IMG/VR virus record: IMGVR_UViG_3300021197_000685
Location: 1-23,543 of that record
Strand: one strand, 5' to 3'
Length of the DNA: 23,543 bases
Source: a virus
Part shown: positions 1-9,833 of the stretch, in pieces
How positions within the stretch are numbered: the stretch's first letter is position 1
How the letters are laid out: each line of letters opens with the position of its first letter
Notes under the pieces: generated by a model
Told to the model about the DNA's origin: nothing
The model's database searches: none
Seen by the model: only the letters and a program-made list of their open reading frames with translations
Program-made: the position numbers and the translations under genes

Positions 1-1
1 T

Positions 2-922
2 CCCAAGTATGAGGTCGCGGGTCTGTCAGACCTTCAAGGTCAGATATACGGAACGGAAGACACACCGGGTCTTGCTGCCGATTTAACCTCTGCGGGTGGT
101 ATCGGAGGTTATAAGGGCTACTTGACTTCCGGTACGGACGCTCTGTCGGCAGGTCTTGGGACGGTAGGTCAAGCTCTTGGTGACGATGGCGCATTGGCCG
201 CTGCGACGGCGGCGGCACAAGGCTCCGCTCAGATGTTCCGGCCCGACGACCTTTCTGCATACATGAACCCGTATCAGCAGGAAGTCATCGACCAAACGAT
301 GAAGGAACTGCAACGGCAGGAAGCAATTAAGTATAACCAACTCGCCGCAGGTGCGGGCTCGTCCTTTGGCGGTAGCCGGTTTGGTGTGGAACGTTCAGAG
401 TTGGGCCGTGGGTTTGCGGATGTTAGAGCAAAATCGCTGGCCGACATGTATTCGCAGAACTACCAGCAAGCCCTACAAACGGCGTCTTCGTCCTTTGAAA
501 ACCAGCAACGGCGGCAGCAGGCGCAATCAGAATTGATGCGCGGCATTGGCGCGTTGTACGGGGACCTTGGTCGGGTGCAGGCTGGCATTGGTGGACAACA
601 ACTGGGTGCCGCTGAACTGGCCCAAGCTACGGGAATTAAAGATATTGCGACGTTGCAGAACCTGGGTGCAGAGCAGCGCGACATAGCGCAACAGCAGCTT
701 GATGCTACTCGTCAGAACACGTACCAAGATCTGTACGAACCGTATCAGCGACTAGGCTTCTTGTCTGATATATACAAAGGTGCTCCGTCATCTTCGATGA
801 CCCTTGGTACGGTGATATCGCCTAGTGCTCCGACACCCTCACTCTTCCAGCAAGCAGCGGGCGCGGGGGTAGGACTTCTTGGCGCAGGGGCCGCTGCGAA
901 ACAAATTGGTGGCCTATTTTAA
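2..922 (+). CDS. Ala/Gln/Gly-rich virion-type protein, 5' end outside window
   Basis: The reading frame is open from the first bases of the window to TAA at 920-922, so the gene starts upstream; the TTG at 122 is only an internal codon of the same open frame. About 306 residues are visible. The middle is rich in Ala, Gln and Arg and looks helical, with a segment reading YMNPYQQEVIDQTM followed by a Gly/Ser stretch (AGAGSSFGGSRFG). The last 25 residues are Gly/Ala-rich and hydrophobic. I recall similar proteins beside internal-virion genes in marine podoviruses, but cannot verify this. The next gene starts 14 bases downstream with AAGGAT ahead of it. A structural or internal virion role is inferred from position and composition; no enzyme motif is visible. 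Confidence 0.7.
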   Translation, partial: PKYEVAGLSDLQGQIYGTEDTPGLAADLTSAGGIGGYKGYLTSGTDALSAGLGTVGQALGDDGALAAATAAAQGSAQMFRPDDLSAYMNPYQQEVIDQTMKELQRQEAIKYNQLAAGAGSSFGGSRFGVERSELGRGFADVRAKSLADMYSQNYQQALQTASSSFENQQRRQQAQSELMRGIGALYGDLGRVQAGIGGQQLGAAELAQATGIKDIATLQNLGAEQRDIAQQQLDATRQNTYQDLYEPYQRLGFLSDIYKGAPSSSMTLGTVISPSAPTPSLFQQAAGAGVGLLGAGAAAKQIGGLF

Positions 923-936
923 TTAAGGATTTTGTC

Positions 937-1647
937 ATGAGAGATGTACTTAACCGACGCATGTTTAGAATGGCAAATGGAGGCATGATGCCACCGGAAG
1001 CGATGGCGGCTCCCGCACCAATGCCCATGGACCAAGGTATGAGCCCCGGTATGGGTCAAGGTATGGGTCAAGGTATGGGTCAAGGTATGGATCCAGAAAT
1101 GGAAATGGCTGCAATGGCAGAGATGCTTCCTGCGGAAGTCTTACAAGCGGCAAGCCGAGACATGTCGCAAGCTACTCAGGAAGTTGCCGCCGAAGAGATT
1201 GGTGCCGCTGCGGATCAGGCTGCGGCTGAAAGCATGATGGAGCTTAATTCAGCGGGCGATTTCCGTGAAATTATGAACGCGGTTTGGAACGACCAAGCCG
1301 ATGTTTCTGAGTACCGTGGGCGGTTGGCCGCTGTAGTCGGTCAATCCGACGCGGACCAGACCCCAGACTCCGTCTTAGCCCTTGTGCAGCCTACGCTACA
1401 GCTTGCAGAACTCGACAAGGGCATTGGCGCTTTAATGCAGGAAGAGTTGGCAGAAGTCGGTGAGGTAGACGGTGGTATCACAAATCTTGCTGCGAAGGGT
1501 GCGATAGCCGATAATCTATCATCCGGCACGGAAGCCGTAGTCAATGCCGTCAACAAGATGTCTCCTGGCGGTGGCGACGAAATGCAAATGATGGCCGATA
1601 TGGCCGAGATGCCCGGACCAATGCCCATGGGCCAAGGACCTGTCTAG
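937..1647 (+). CDS. Met/Gly/Gln-repeat virion-associated protein, unknown function
   Basis: 236 residues, ATG preceded by AAGGAT at a good distance. The N-terminus contains MFRMANGGMM, then a low-complexity stretch of Met-Gly-Gln-Gly units (about residues 30-50) encoded by a 12-bp tandem repeat. The rest is acidic and Ala/Met-rich, and the C-terminus returns to a PMPMGQG motif like the PMPMDQG near the N-terminus. No catalytic motif or signal peptide is recognised. It lies between two presumed virion genes, with only 9 bases before the next start, so it is probably expressed with the late structural operon. Function is unknown; a scaffold or minor virion protein would fit. Confidence 0.75.
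   Translation: MRDVLNRRMFRMANGGMMPPEAMAAPAPMPMDQGMSPGMGQGMGQGMGQGMDPEMEMAAMAEMLPAEVLQAASRDMSQATQEVAAEEIGAAADQAAAESMMELNSAGDFREIMNAVWNDQADVSEYRGRLAAVVGQSDADQTPDSVLALVQPTLQLAELDKGIGALMQEELAEVGEVDGGITNLAAKGAIADNLSSGTEAVVNAVNKMSPGGGDEMQMMADMAEMPGPMPMGQGPV
1048..1083 (+). repeat. Three perfect tandem copies of GGTATGGGTCAA inside the Met/Gly-rich gene
   Basis: The 12-base unit GGTATGGGTCAA occurs at 1048, 1060 and 1072, with degenerate copies before (1036-1047) and after (from 1084). It encodes Gly-Met-Gly-Gln and keeps the frame, so copy number could change without breaking the gene. Separately, a 21-base segment starting ACCAATGCCCATGG occurs at 1017-1037 and again at 1617-1637 with one mismatch, exactly 600 bases apart, at the two ends of the same gene. 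Confidence 0.9.
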
Positions 1648-1656
1648 GAGTTTTTA

Positions 1657-4600
1657 ATGGCTAATGGAATTACAGGGGTTCTGGACCCACGGGTAAAAGC
1701 AATTGCCGATCAATTAGACGAGGCGGAGATTTTTAAACCCACCGCCCTTACGCCTGAGAGTATTGAAACGCAACGGGCCTTGTTGCGCGGCCTTCCTGGA
1801 ATGGCCGCTACCGATTACCAGAAGCAACTACAAGAATCTAAAGATTTATCTAGATTAAATTTGCTTTTGGGAGTTTCCAAAGCGGGATTTGATTATGCTA
1901 GTGCTCCTCGACAGCGCGGAGAGGGTGAATTCTCGGTAGCTTCAAGGGCGCTCTTTTCTCCTCTTTTGCCGCAAGTATCCAAGTTTGCCACGGATGTAAA
2001 GTCCGCAGAACTTGCCGCAGCAAAAGCCAAGAGGGATGAGGAGAGGGCTCTGACGCAAAGTGCGCTCACCCTGCAACAAACGGAAGCGGCCCGTTCAGAC
2101 AAAGCTCGCGATGCACGACAAAATCTTGCTATTTCGCTTGCAGAAAAGAACTACAAGCCTATAGGGAAGGGTTGGCAGTATAAGGACGACAAGGGTAATT
2201 TCCAATCTTTCTACGGGTATCAAGTTACGAACAAACAAACCAACGACGTAGAAACGTACCGCGTAGACAAAAAGGGGAAGCCGGTACTTATAACGAGCGA
2301 GATAAAAGAAGCGCCCGATAAGACTACAACGTTGAAGCCCATGCTTTCTGAACCTGGTTATGTAATAGATCCTGACGGAAGGCAACAACGGGCAACCCGC
2401 ATCTTTAACCCAAACAACAACTCTATGAAAATTGTTCTTTCAGATAGCGGCGTTGCTATCCGTACTTCTGGAGAAAACCCCCCTTATACGTGGTCCCGCA
2501 CGGACCCAGCAGGGGGTGGCAAGGGGACAATAAAGTCTGTAACGAAAACGGCTCAATTTCTGACGAAAAATCCAAAGGGCAAATTTGAACTAAAGTCCAT
2601 TCCTGTAGAGCGCATTCAGATAGACGATCCTACCACACTTTTGAGGAGGTTTGGTCCGCAGTTGTTTCCTGTTAATAGCGAAATACCACTCACAGCGGAT
2701 GATCCCACAAAGAAAGGTCCAGACGGAAAGCCCCTGAAGATAAATCCTGTAGAAGGAATACATTTTACGTTAAGTCCCTTAGACAATCTAAGCCCTCCAA
2801 CCACGGAAAAATTCTATCTTAGAAAAGATTTAAGTGAGCAAGATTTAAGAGCCGCTCAAAGTAAACTTGGAAAAGTGCAACCCGGAGAATTAGTTAGCAG
2901 ACGGGTGTACCGGAACAAGAATACGCAACAGGTCCGTTTGTCTCAGTATGATGCACAGGGAAAAATAACGGGTTTAACTCCTGACGAAGCAAATAAATTT
3001 CTTACCGTAAAATCCGACCAGGACGACGGCAAGGGAAAGGCTCTTTCAAAGACCCCTGTAGAACTTACTATAGATGGCAAACCCGGACAGTTCTTATTGT
3101 ATGAGTATGGTCCTGGCGACATAGGCTTCTACGATCTTGCAACGAAGAAGCGACTCGACGACAGCAAAGCGAAAGGTGCCTATAAATCAATTCCTGAAGA
3201 CAAGCTTTTCCAAACTCTTGAACCTGTCTTCAATCAGGCGCTTGAAGCTGCCATAGCAAGGCGGCAGGACCTAGATGCGGCCACCTTGGAAGCATTAAAA
3301 AAGCAAACGCTTACTACTGCGGATCTAAAGAGGCTTACAAACCTGAAAGGCGGACAAGGTCTTACTCAAGCTATATCGGACATAGTTTCTACTAGGATTT
3401 CGGATATCTCAAATAGGCCGAAGCCCGCAGCGGCTGTTCCTAGTCCAGCCGTGCTTCCACCTCACCTTACTCAACGTTATCCGCGCATAAAGTCCTTGAT
3501 TTCTCCGAGTGGTGCAACTCGCGAAAACTTTGTTCCTAATGCTATATTTATGCCTTGGAAAAGTGGTGCGGAGGTCACCCCGGATAAAAGAATTATGCTT
3601 GGTACGGGGTCTCACAAAGGTTTCAAATCTGTTACAGAATCAGAGATAGACAGAGCTTCTAGAGACTGGCCGTCGATTAAATCCGACATAAACAACATTA
3701 TGCCAGATCTGGTTCTAGATAATCGGGAAGAAAATGTTCTTGCGTTTACAGGTCTGTGGAAGCATTTGCCTTCCATGGCAAAGAAAGAAAAGGTGGTTGC
3801 GTTTAGTCCGCAGCAATGGCGGACTGCCTATGATAAAGCGGCACAAAACTATGATGCCGCCGCAGGAAACTTTAAAGATCCATCAGAAATAGATTCTGGT
3901 ATGAAAGGGCGCAGCCTGCAACAACAGATAGATTCTAACGCTGACGCTATTCGGGATAATGCCATCATGTTCCGATACTCAGATCAGGGTGGCGCTTTTA
4001 ATCTTACGGGTACTTGGCTTGCTGAACTTAGAGGCAGTGGTTTAGGCGAACTATACGAAACAGTTGTTTTGGCTGGTGAAGAAGTTGCCATGCCGACAGC
4101 CAAGTGGGAAAAGTTTCTAAAGCCGGATAGCCAATTAACACCAAACGAAAGAGGAGAAAAAAACAAAGCTATAGAAATTTTTAACAAATTTCAGGCCGAG
4201 GGCGCTCCAAAAATTAGTGCGAATGAGTTTGAACGTGCCGCTGAATATCTTGCGGCATTGGCAAGGTATAGAATTCGTGCTTTTGATATGATACCGGATG
4301 CCCGCCCTTCGGATTTAGATATTAAAATGTTCTTACAAGCCTTTGTCGGAGACAGGGATTCAAAGACCGTTATCTTTCAACGGCTTTCTGAATTGCAAAA
4401 TAAACACGCCAACGCAGCTAGTCGTTTAGTCAACAACAACCTGAACAAAGCGGCTTTTTCTGCCGACACTATTGTCGATTTGGAACATACCGCCCGTGCG
4501 CTGGAACGTGCGGCTGTACGCGATGTAGATATGGGGCAGGGTTCCCGTGCAAAACAGCAGGCCGAAAATTATCGTCGTGCGGCGGGAAAATATAGACTAG

Positions 4601-4881
4601 CTGCAAGAAAGATTGCGGGAAAAGTTGTTCCAGGGGTGCGGAAAGGGGCCGTATCTCCTCTTTCAAGGACCGTTGATGAAGAAACCACGGCTAATCTTTA
4701 TAATAGGCTTGAGTCTGCTGCTTTGCAGGCTTTTCCTAACATGTCCTCTAAAGATGCTATTCAAGAGTTCTTGAAAGAAGGTCTAAACCTCATGGAGTTC
4801 AGAGGATCGTTTGAGCGAGGTCAAACTCCAAGTGCAGTGCAGGCAGTTAAAGAATCCGATGGAAGATATACAATTAAATAG
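1657..4881 (+). CDS. Large internal virion-type protein (1074 aa)
   Basis: Starts MANGITGVLDPRVKAIADQL, with AGGAG a few bases upstream. The N-terminal 160 residues look helical, with a coiled-coil-like Ala/Lys/Glu segment around residues 110-160. A Lys/Gly/Asp/Pro-rich middle (about 165-560) resembles repeated beta-rich segments, and the C-terminal third is again helical and charged. No signal peptide, membrane segment or catalytic motif is recognised. The length, the neighbour of 1497 aa and the endolysin that follows resemble the internal-core or ejection-protein blocks of podoviruses. This is an inference from size and position only; a tail protein is the alternative. Confidence 0.75.
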   Translation: MANGITGVLDPRVKAIADQLDEAEIFKPTALTPESIETQRALLRGLPGMAATDYQKQLQESKDLSRLNLLLGVSKAGFDYASAPRQRGEGEFSVASRALFSPLLPQVSKFATDVKSAELAAAKAKRDEERALTQSALTLQQTEAARSDKARDARQNLAISLAEKNYKPIGKGWQYKDDKGNFQSFYGYQVTNKQTNDVETYRVDKKGKPVLITSEIKEAPDKTTTLKPMLSEPGYVIDPDGRQQRATRIFNPNNNSMKIVLSDSGVAIRTSGENPPYTWSRTDPAGGGKGTIKSVTKTAQFLTKNPKGKFELKSIPVERIQIDDPTTLLRRFGPQLFPVNSEIPLTADDPTKKGPDGKPLKINPVEGIHFTLSPLDNLSPPTTEKFYLRKDLSEQDLRAAQSKLGKVQPGELVSRRVYRNKNTQQVRLSQYDAQGKITGLTPDEANKFLTVKSDQDDGKGKALSKTPVELTIDGKPGQFLLYEYGPGDIGFYDLATKKRLDDSKAKGAYKSIPEDKLFQTLEPVFNQALEAAIARRQDLDAATLEALKKQTLTTADLKRLTNLKGGQGLTQAISDIVSTRISDISNRPKPAAAVPSPAVLPPHLTQRYPRIKSLISPSGATRENFVPNAIFMPWKSGAEVTPDKRIMLGTGSHKGFKSVTESEIDRASRDWPSIKSDINNIMPDLVLDNREENVLAFTGLWKHLPSMAKKEKVVAFSPQQWRTAYDKAAQNYDAAAGNFKDPSEIDSGMKGRSLQQQIDSNADAIRDNAIMFRYSDQGGAFNLTGTWLAELRGSGLGELYETVVLAGEEVAMPTAKWEKFLKPDSQLTPNERGEKNKAIEIFNKFQAEGAPKISANEFERAAEYLAALARYRIRAFDMIPDARPSDLDIKMFLQAFVGDRDSKTVIFQRLSELQNKHANAASRLVNNNLNKAAFSADTIVDLEHTARALERAAVRDVDMGQGSRAKQQAENYRRAAGKYRLAARKIAGKVVPGVRKGAVSPLSRTVDEETTANLYNRLESAALQAFPNMSSKDAIQEFLKEGLNLMEFRGSFERGQTPSAVQAVKESDGRYTIK

Positions 4882-4893
4882 TAGGACGCCGTA

Positions 4894-7800
4894 ATGCCCA
4901 CACTTCTCGAAACTCAAGTTCAAAGCGTCTTAAATGACGGGCGTTCCAGTGACCATAACATGTTGCGCTCTGACCGGACTTTTGCAGAAATCCTTCGGGA
5001 CCCTAAAACAGGGGATGAAAACAAAAGAGATGTTGTAGACGCTTTTGTGCGGACATTTAAGAGAGATTTAGCCCCTAATACAGAGGGACAGGTCCTTGAA
5101 GGAACTGGTGATGCACAACCCTTTAGTGGAGCCCCTCCGGAAGCTCCTGCTCTAGGACCGTTACAGGCCGGGGAGTATTATGAACCCGGCGGAACGTTGG
5201 CCTATGATCCAGAGTTGGAGGCTACCCAAAGTATTCCTTTGACCGTGAACCTTGGATCTTTGGCAGGTGGCAAAAAAGTAGACGGAAAATTTCTTCCTGG
5301 CCCTCCGCGTGGAGATACGAAGTCAGTCACGTTTAATCTTCCTCCCGGAATGAGACCCGGGGAAATTCCCGAAGATTACTGGGATAAAATTATCCAATTT
5401 GTAAGAACGGACGAAAATTTATCCAAAGAATTCGCAGCGGCTCAAGAGCTTGAAGGACTAATAAAGACCGGGGCAAAAGCTGCAACGCGAGAGGCCATTT
5501 TGGGCATCCCAGCGTTACTTGATTTACCAAATCTTGCAGCGCGGGGCGCGGACTATGTATTGAGTCCTACAGGAACGAACACCCTGTTCAATGATACTTT
5601 TGGTAATCTGGCAAGATTTATTGATTACGAACCCCTGACAGATGTTGTGGAAAACATTGTAGATCCACGGGGGGAAGCAGAATCCGTTTATCTTGAGGAT
5701 GCTCCCCGTATAGGAATGTCGCTTGGACTTTATACGACGGAATATCCCAACGCTCTCTTCGAGCCCATGGTGGTTGTGGATCCAAACTACGAACTTGCTC
5801 CCGTTCACCGTGCCACGGGAGAACTTCTAGACTCAGTTCTTACCAATATAGGTTTGGATAAAGCCCTAACTCCTCAAGAAATAACTGAAGCACAGAAGAT
5901 AACGGGACTTATCGCAGGAGTAATGGGAGGTTCCCTTTCACAGTCGGGTGCCATAAAGGCAGGCGCTACACTTGTAAGCAAAGGGTTGACCTTTGAAGAT
6001 CTCCAAGAGGCGGGTGCTTTAAACAAAGCTCTGTACAACATTGCAAACACACCCGGGGTTACCTTTATGCAAGGGGGCCAACGTAGGTTCACTATTCCTG
6101 GGACTATGGTTTTTGGAGCAAAAGACCTTGGCGTAGCTGGGGTTTCCGGTACAGCAATGGCCCTTACGCCAGACGAGTGGGGTCCAAAAGGAAAACTACT
6201 GGCGGGTCTGGGGGCTCCTCTTACATTATCTGCAACAAAGAACTTTGTAACTAATGTTACTAGAGGACAGGGTCTCCCAATTATAGGAGGTATGTTAGAA
6301 CCTTTCTCTCCAGAGGGTCAGATACGGTTGGCAAACCGATATTTAGAGGCTACCCCAGGAGTTCGTGGTAACGAAGCTTTGATTGTTAGTTTGCTGGAGA
6401 ACGCGGAGAATTTTCCCACCAGACCGGGGCAAAGCGCACTTCTTACGACGCCCGCTTACTTCGATTCCGTTTCTAATTCTCTTATGAAGGCGGAACAAGA
6501 ATGGACGGCACTTAGTGGCAGAGGTGTTCCGGATGACCAGATAATCGCGCAACTCTCACAGAACCCAGAATTTGGTCGTTACTTCAATGAGATTCCTATA
6601 TTTCCGGAAACGCCTACTTTAGAAACGTTGTCACAAGCGAGGGTGGCTACCAAATCAATTTCAGATGGTCTCTTAGGAACCATGTCATGGTTAGCTAGTG
6701 GAAGTCCTATAAAAAACGAGGTCTTGAGATCCGCTTCTGAACGATTTGATAAAGCTGAAGAGGTGTTCAAAAACCAAGCTTCTCGATTTGCCGGGGACCC
6801 TGAGAAGGCCGCAGGTTTCGTTGAAGATAGTTTGGTTGCCTTGGATGATCTTGTTACGACGGCCTTATCTGATCACGCTGCCGACGCGGCTTTGTATAAC
6901 CGCCTTGCAGAGCTTGTTGATGACTCTGCGCTTCTTGCCGAAGCTAGGATAGGAGCCGCAGAAAGAGCTATTGAAGGTGTTCAAAATGCTCATAAGGAAG
7001 CTCGACAGATAGAAAGAGCCGTGTGGAGGAACGCGGGTGGCGATACGATATCTATCGATCCTTCCGACATGGCGCTTATAGGAGACAAGGCTGCGGATAT
7101 TATTTTATCCACGCCCGCCGCTCAACGTAATCAAGTACCTCCAATCTTGTTTCAACTGGCAGGGCGCACCCGTTTACTTTCTGACGATGCTTTAGCTGCC
7201 ATGGCGAAAGGTTCCGGAGCCGCTGACGATGTTCCACGTCAAATTGTAACCGCGAGAGCTAAAGTTGCACAACTTCAAGCGGAGTACGACAGTTTACCGT
7301 CCCTTGCAGCAGATCGTGTGGGAGAGAGGCTTGCAAAAAGATTAGAAAGGCAACTGGAAGGGGAAAAATCAAGATTAAAATCTTTTGAAGATCAACTGCT
7401 TCCCTCTAGAACCACAACAGATGAAGCAATCGAGACCTCTCAAGTCGGAATATTAGACTCTGTAGACACTTTAGATCAAGTTTTTGCAGCCCGTGGCGCT
7501 TTAGTAGATGCTGCTGCCCGGTCTCGCGCAAGAACGGGGGGAGCCAACGCCGCTCGTCTTGCTGGTGACATGCAAGCTTACATTATTGACGATTGGTTGC
7601 AGAACCCTGAGTTGTTTGCGGCGAGTGGGGCAATGTCTGACGATGTATTAGCTGCATATAACTTAGCAAGAAAGTTTAGTCAGCAACTTAATGACCGCTT
7701 TACACGGGGTTCTGTAGCGGACTTCTTGTCCACAACGTCTCGCAGAGAAGACAAGGCAGATCCGAATCAATTTCTCGCCAAACTTATTAATGACGACACA

Positions 7801-9387
7801 ATGAGACCAGGAAAATTACCCTCTGGAAGCGTAGACGAGTTGGATGCGGCTCTCGTAAAAGCTAGAGCACCTTTCCTTATGAGAGAAGACAACGTATGGA
7901 GAGTCGATCCAGACGCACCTCTCACTCCCAACATTGAAAACCTTACGTGGCAACAGATCAGCAGTGGAGAGGTTCCACTTTCTAGCGAACTTCTGCGCGA
8001 AGAACTTTTAAACCGTCTTGCTCTTGTAGCGGTGGATCGTCGTACAGGGGATGTTAATACGAAAAGCGTAAACAAGTTTGTAGATAGTTTGGCGGTCCCG
8101 ATTAACAAAGTTGAAGAGAGCTTTCCAGGCTTTCGTTCGGAGCTTCTTGAGTTATCAGAAAATGCCGAAAAACTGGCGGTTAGGAAGAAAGCTTTAGAAA
8201 AACCAACCAAGAAAGCTTTGGACAAAGCTTTACAATCGGGAGACATGGATGATTTATCTGGAGCTTTATCTGGAGCAAAACTTGTTAGAGAAGTTCAGGG
8301 AGATCGAACTGTAGCGAGCGTCTTTCTTGACAATGATCCGAATCAGGTTGCCGCTGCTCTTCTTGGAAAGCCGCAACAATTTGCGTCTGATGTAACTCCT
8401 ATTCTGCAAATTTTAAAGAATGATGAATCTGGTGCAGCTTTAGCAGGCTTCAAGAGAGCTTTGTGGAACGAGATGAATTCATTCACGATGGATAGTCCCG
8501 GAAGGGTAGGCCGCAAACCTTCTGAAGTTACTATGGATCCTAAAGCCTTGCAGACGCTGATGCGAGATCAAGAAACCACGCTCCGAAAAGTTTTCGATGA
8601 TGTAGTTCCTGTGGGATACAGACCCGACGAGAGTGCCACGACGACTTTTGACATGCTTCGTATGTATGTCGATGAAATGGTCAATACAATGGCAGAGATA
8701 GAGGGTCGCGTTTCAGGGGTGAAGGCCGCAGATCCAAGTCCTCCGTTGAGGGCTAGAGAGTTCATCCGAAATCTTGGTCGCATTGCAGGGGTGAAGTTAG
8801 CCTCACTAACGGGAGGTCCTGCACTTGTCATGGCAGGAACGGGTGGTCGGATTGCCAATGAACTTTGGAAGTCGGGGGGTCAAGAAGCTATCTTGCGAGT
8901 TGTTTCGGAAGCTTTGACTGATCCGAATTTTGCTAGAGACATGCTGGTTAACCGCGCTACACTCAATTCTAAAGGACGTTTTGTCTTTGACAAAAGGCTT
9001 ACTCAAAAAATCCGTCCACACCTTTACATTCAGTCCCCAGGAGTACCCACGCAAGTAATTCGTGAGACCATTGAAGACGTTGACAGGGAAGATCAGATTC
9101 GTAGGGAAGGGGGACGAGAAGTAATAACCCGTGACCCTAACGAGAATATTTATAGGCGGCAACGAATTGGGGATCAGTCTTCATTGAAGATGCCCACTCC
9201 TAACCCAGCGTCTGCTTTGAATAATGTTAATATCGCCGCGCCAATATCTCCGCCGCAACAACCCGCCGCCGCGTCGCAAGCGTCGCCTCAAACCTTGGCT
9301 AGACTTGAACAGGTGGGACTACCGCTCTTCGCGAATAAAGGCGGCATAATGTCGGTGCGGGCCAAGCCCAGGCAGATGGTCGGATGA
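4894..9387 (+). CDS. Giant internal virion-type protein (1497 aa)
   Basis: The largest gene of the window, starting MPTLLETQVQSVLNDG after a weak AGGAC. Residues about 330-460 contain several Gly/Ala-rich hydrophobic stretches (for example ITGLIAGVMGG) and another is near 1310 (PALVMAGTGGRIA), of the kind seen in phage ejection proteins that cross membranes. Long helical, charged, coiled-coil-like segments fill about 590-1260. The C-terminus is Pro/Ala/Gln-rich and ends in a basic tag, LFANKGGIMSVRAKPRQMVG. Its stop overlaps the endolysin start by 4 bases. No lysozyme or transglycosylase motif could be seen by eye. A DNA-ejection or internal-core function is inferred. Confidence 0.75.
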   Translation: MPTLLETQVQSVLNDGRSSDHNMLRSDRTFAEILRDPKTGDENKRDVVDAFVRTFKRDLAPNTEGQVLEGTGDAQPFSGAPPEAPALGPLQAGEYYEPGGTLAYDPELEATQSIPLTVNLGSLAGGKKVDGKFLPGPPRGDTKSVTFNLPPGMRPGEIPEDYWDKIIQFVRTDENLSKEFAAAQELEGLIKTGAKAATREAILGIPALLDLPNLAARGADYVLSPTGTNTLFNDTFGNLARFIDYEPLTDVVENIVDPRGEAESVYLEDAPRIGMSLGLYTTEYPNALFEPMVVVDPNYELAPVHRATGELLDSVLTNIGLDKALTPQEITEAQKITGLIAGVMGGSLSQSGAIKAGATLVSKGLTFEDLQEAGALNKALYNIANTPGVTFMQGGQRRFTIPGTMVFGAKDLGVAGVSGTAMALTPDEWGPKGKLLAGLGAPLTLSATKNFVTNVTRGQGLPIIGGMLEPFSPEGQIRLANRYLEATPGVRGNEALIVSLLENAENFPTRPGQSALLTTPAYFDSVSNSLMKAEQEWTALSGRGVPDDQIIAQLSQNPEFGRYFNEIPIFPETPTLETLSQARVATKSISDGLLGTMSWLASGSPIKNEVLRSASERFDKAEEVFKNQASRFAGDPEKAAGFVEDSLVALDDLVTTALSDHAADAALYNRLAELVDDSALLAEARIGAAERAIEGVQNAHKEARQIERAVWRNAGGDTISIDPSDMALIGDKAADIILSTPAAQRNQVPPILFQLAGRTRLLSDDALAAMAKGSGAADDVPRQIVTARAKVAQLQAEYDSLPSLAADRVGERLAKRLERQLEGEKSRLKSFEDQLLPSRTTTDEAIETSQVGILDSVDTLDQVFAARGALVDAAARSRARTGGANAARLAGDMQAYIIDDWLQNPELFAASGAMSDDVLAAYNLARKFSQQLNDRFTRGSVADFLSTTSRREDKADPNQFLAKLINDDTMRPGKLPSGSVDELDAALVKARAPFLMREDNVWRVDPDAPLTPNIENLTWQQISSGEVPLSSELLREELLNRLALVAVDRRTGDVNTKSVNKFVDSLAVPINKVEESFPGFRSELLELSENAEKLAVRKKALEKPTKKALDKALQSGDMDDLSGALSGAKLVREVQGDRTVASVFLDNDPNQVAAALLGKPQQFASDVTPILQILKNDESGAALAGFKRALWNEMNSFTMDSPGRVGRKPSEVTMDPKALQTLMRDQETTLRKVFDDVVPVGYRPDESATTTFDMLRMYVDEMVNTMAEIEGRVSGVKAADPSPPLRAREFIRNLGRIAGVKLASLTGGPALVMAGTGGRIANELWKSGGQEAILRVVSEALTDPNFARDMLVNRATLNSKGRFVFDKRLTQKIRPHLYIQSPGVPTQVIRETIEDVDREDQIRREGGREVITRDPNENIYRRQRIGDQSSLKMPTPNPASALNNVNIAAPISPPQQPAAASQASPQTLARLEQVGLPLFANKGGIMSVRAKPRQMVG

Positions 9388-9833
9388 AGCTATCTGATCA
9401 CTTCTCTCTAAGTGAGCTAACAAAGTCCAGTACGGCGGAGCGCCAGGGCATTGCCAATGACCCGTCCGAGGCTGAGATAGAAAACCTCATCCTTGTCTGC
9501 GGCAACATACTGGAGCCCGTCCGTAACCATTACGGCATACCGTTCATACCTAACAGCGGGTTTCGGTGCCTGGAGCTAAACCGCGCTATTGGATCTTCAG
9601 ACAAGTCCCAGCATACCATGGGCAAGGCCGTAGACTTTGAAGTGCCTGGAATCTCCAACAAAGACGTAGCGTTGTGGGTTCAAGAGAACTGCGACTACGA
9701 CCAGCTTATTCTGGAGTTCTACAAGGAGGGTCAACCCTCCAGTGGCTGGGTGCATTGCAGCTACGATGTAGATAAGGAATTAAGACGGACGGCTCGCGTC
9801 TTCGACGGCAGTAGTTGGACAGACCTAGCTTAA
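9384..9833 (+). CDS. Peptidase M15-type endolysin (D-Ala-D-Ala carboxypeptidase/endopeptidase fold)
   Basis: 149 residues. The zinc-peptidase signature is clear: SGFRCLELNRAIG (58-70), then SQHTMGKAVDFEV (75-87) with the metal ligands His77 and Asp84, then YDQLILEF (105-112) with a conserved Glu111, and WVHCSY (122-127) with the third ligand, His124. This is the Peptidase_M15_3 pattern found in many phage lysins, which cut peptide cross-links of peptidoglycan. There is no signal peptide, so release would need a holin or an injection role. The start overlaps the preceding virion gene (ATGA), so it may be co-translated with it and act as a virion or lysis enzyme. The last 9 bases overlap the end of the convergent helicase gene. 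Confidence 0.92.
   Translation: MKLSDHFSLSELTKSSTAERQGIANDPSEAEIENLILVCGNILEPVRNHYGIPFIPNSGFRCLELNRAIGSSDKSQHTMGKAVDFEVPGISNKDVALWVQENCDYDQLILEFYKEGQPSSGWVHCSYDVDKELRRTARVFDGSSWTDLA

Noticed and set aside
7767-8246. Minus-strand ORF of 159 residues
   Set aside because: Antisense shadow of the 1497-aa gene, Ser/Arg-rich as expected for a shadow frame.
9725-9740. Inverted repeat GGAGGGT-CA-ACCCTCC as terminator
   Set aside because: It lies within the conserved part of the endolysin gene, upstream of the WVH motif, with a 2-base loop and no U-run.
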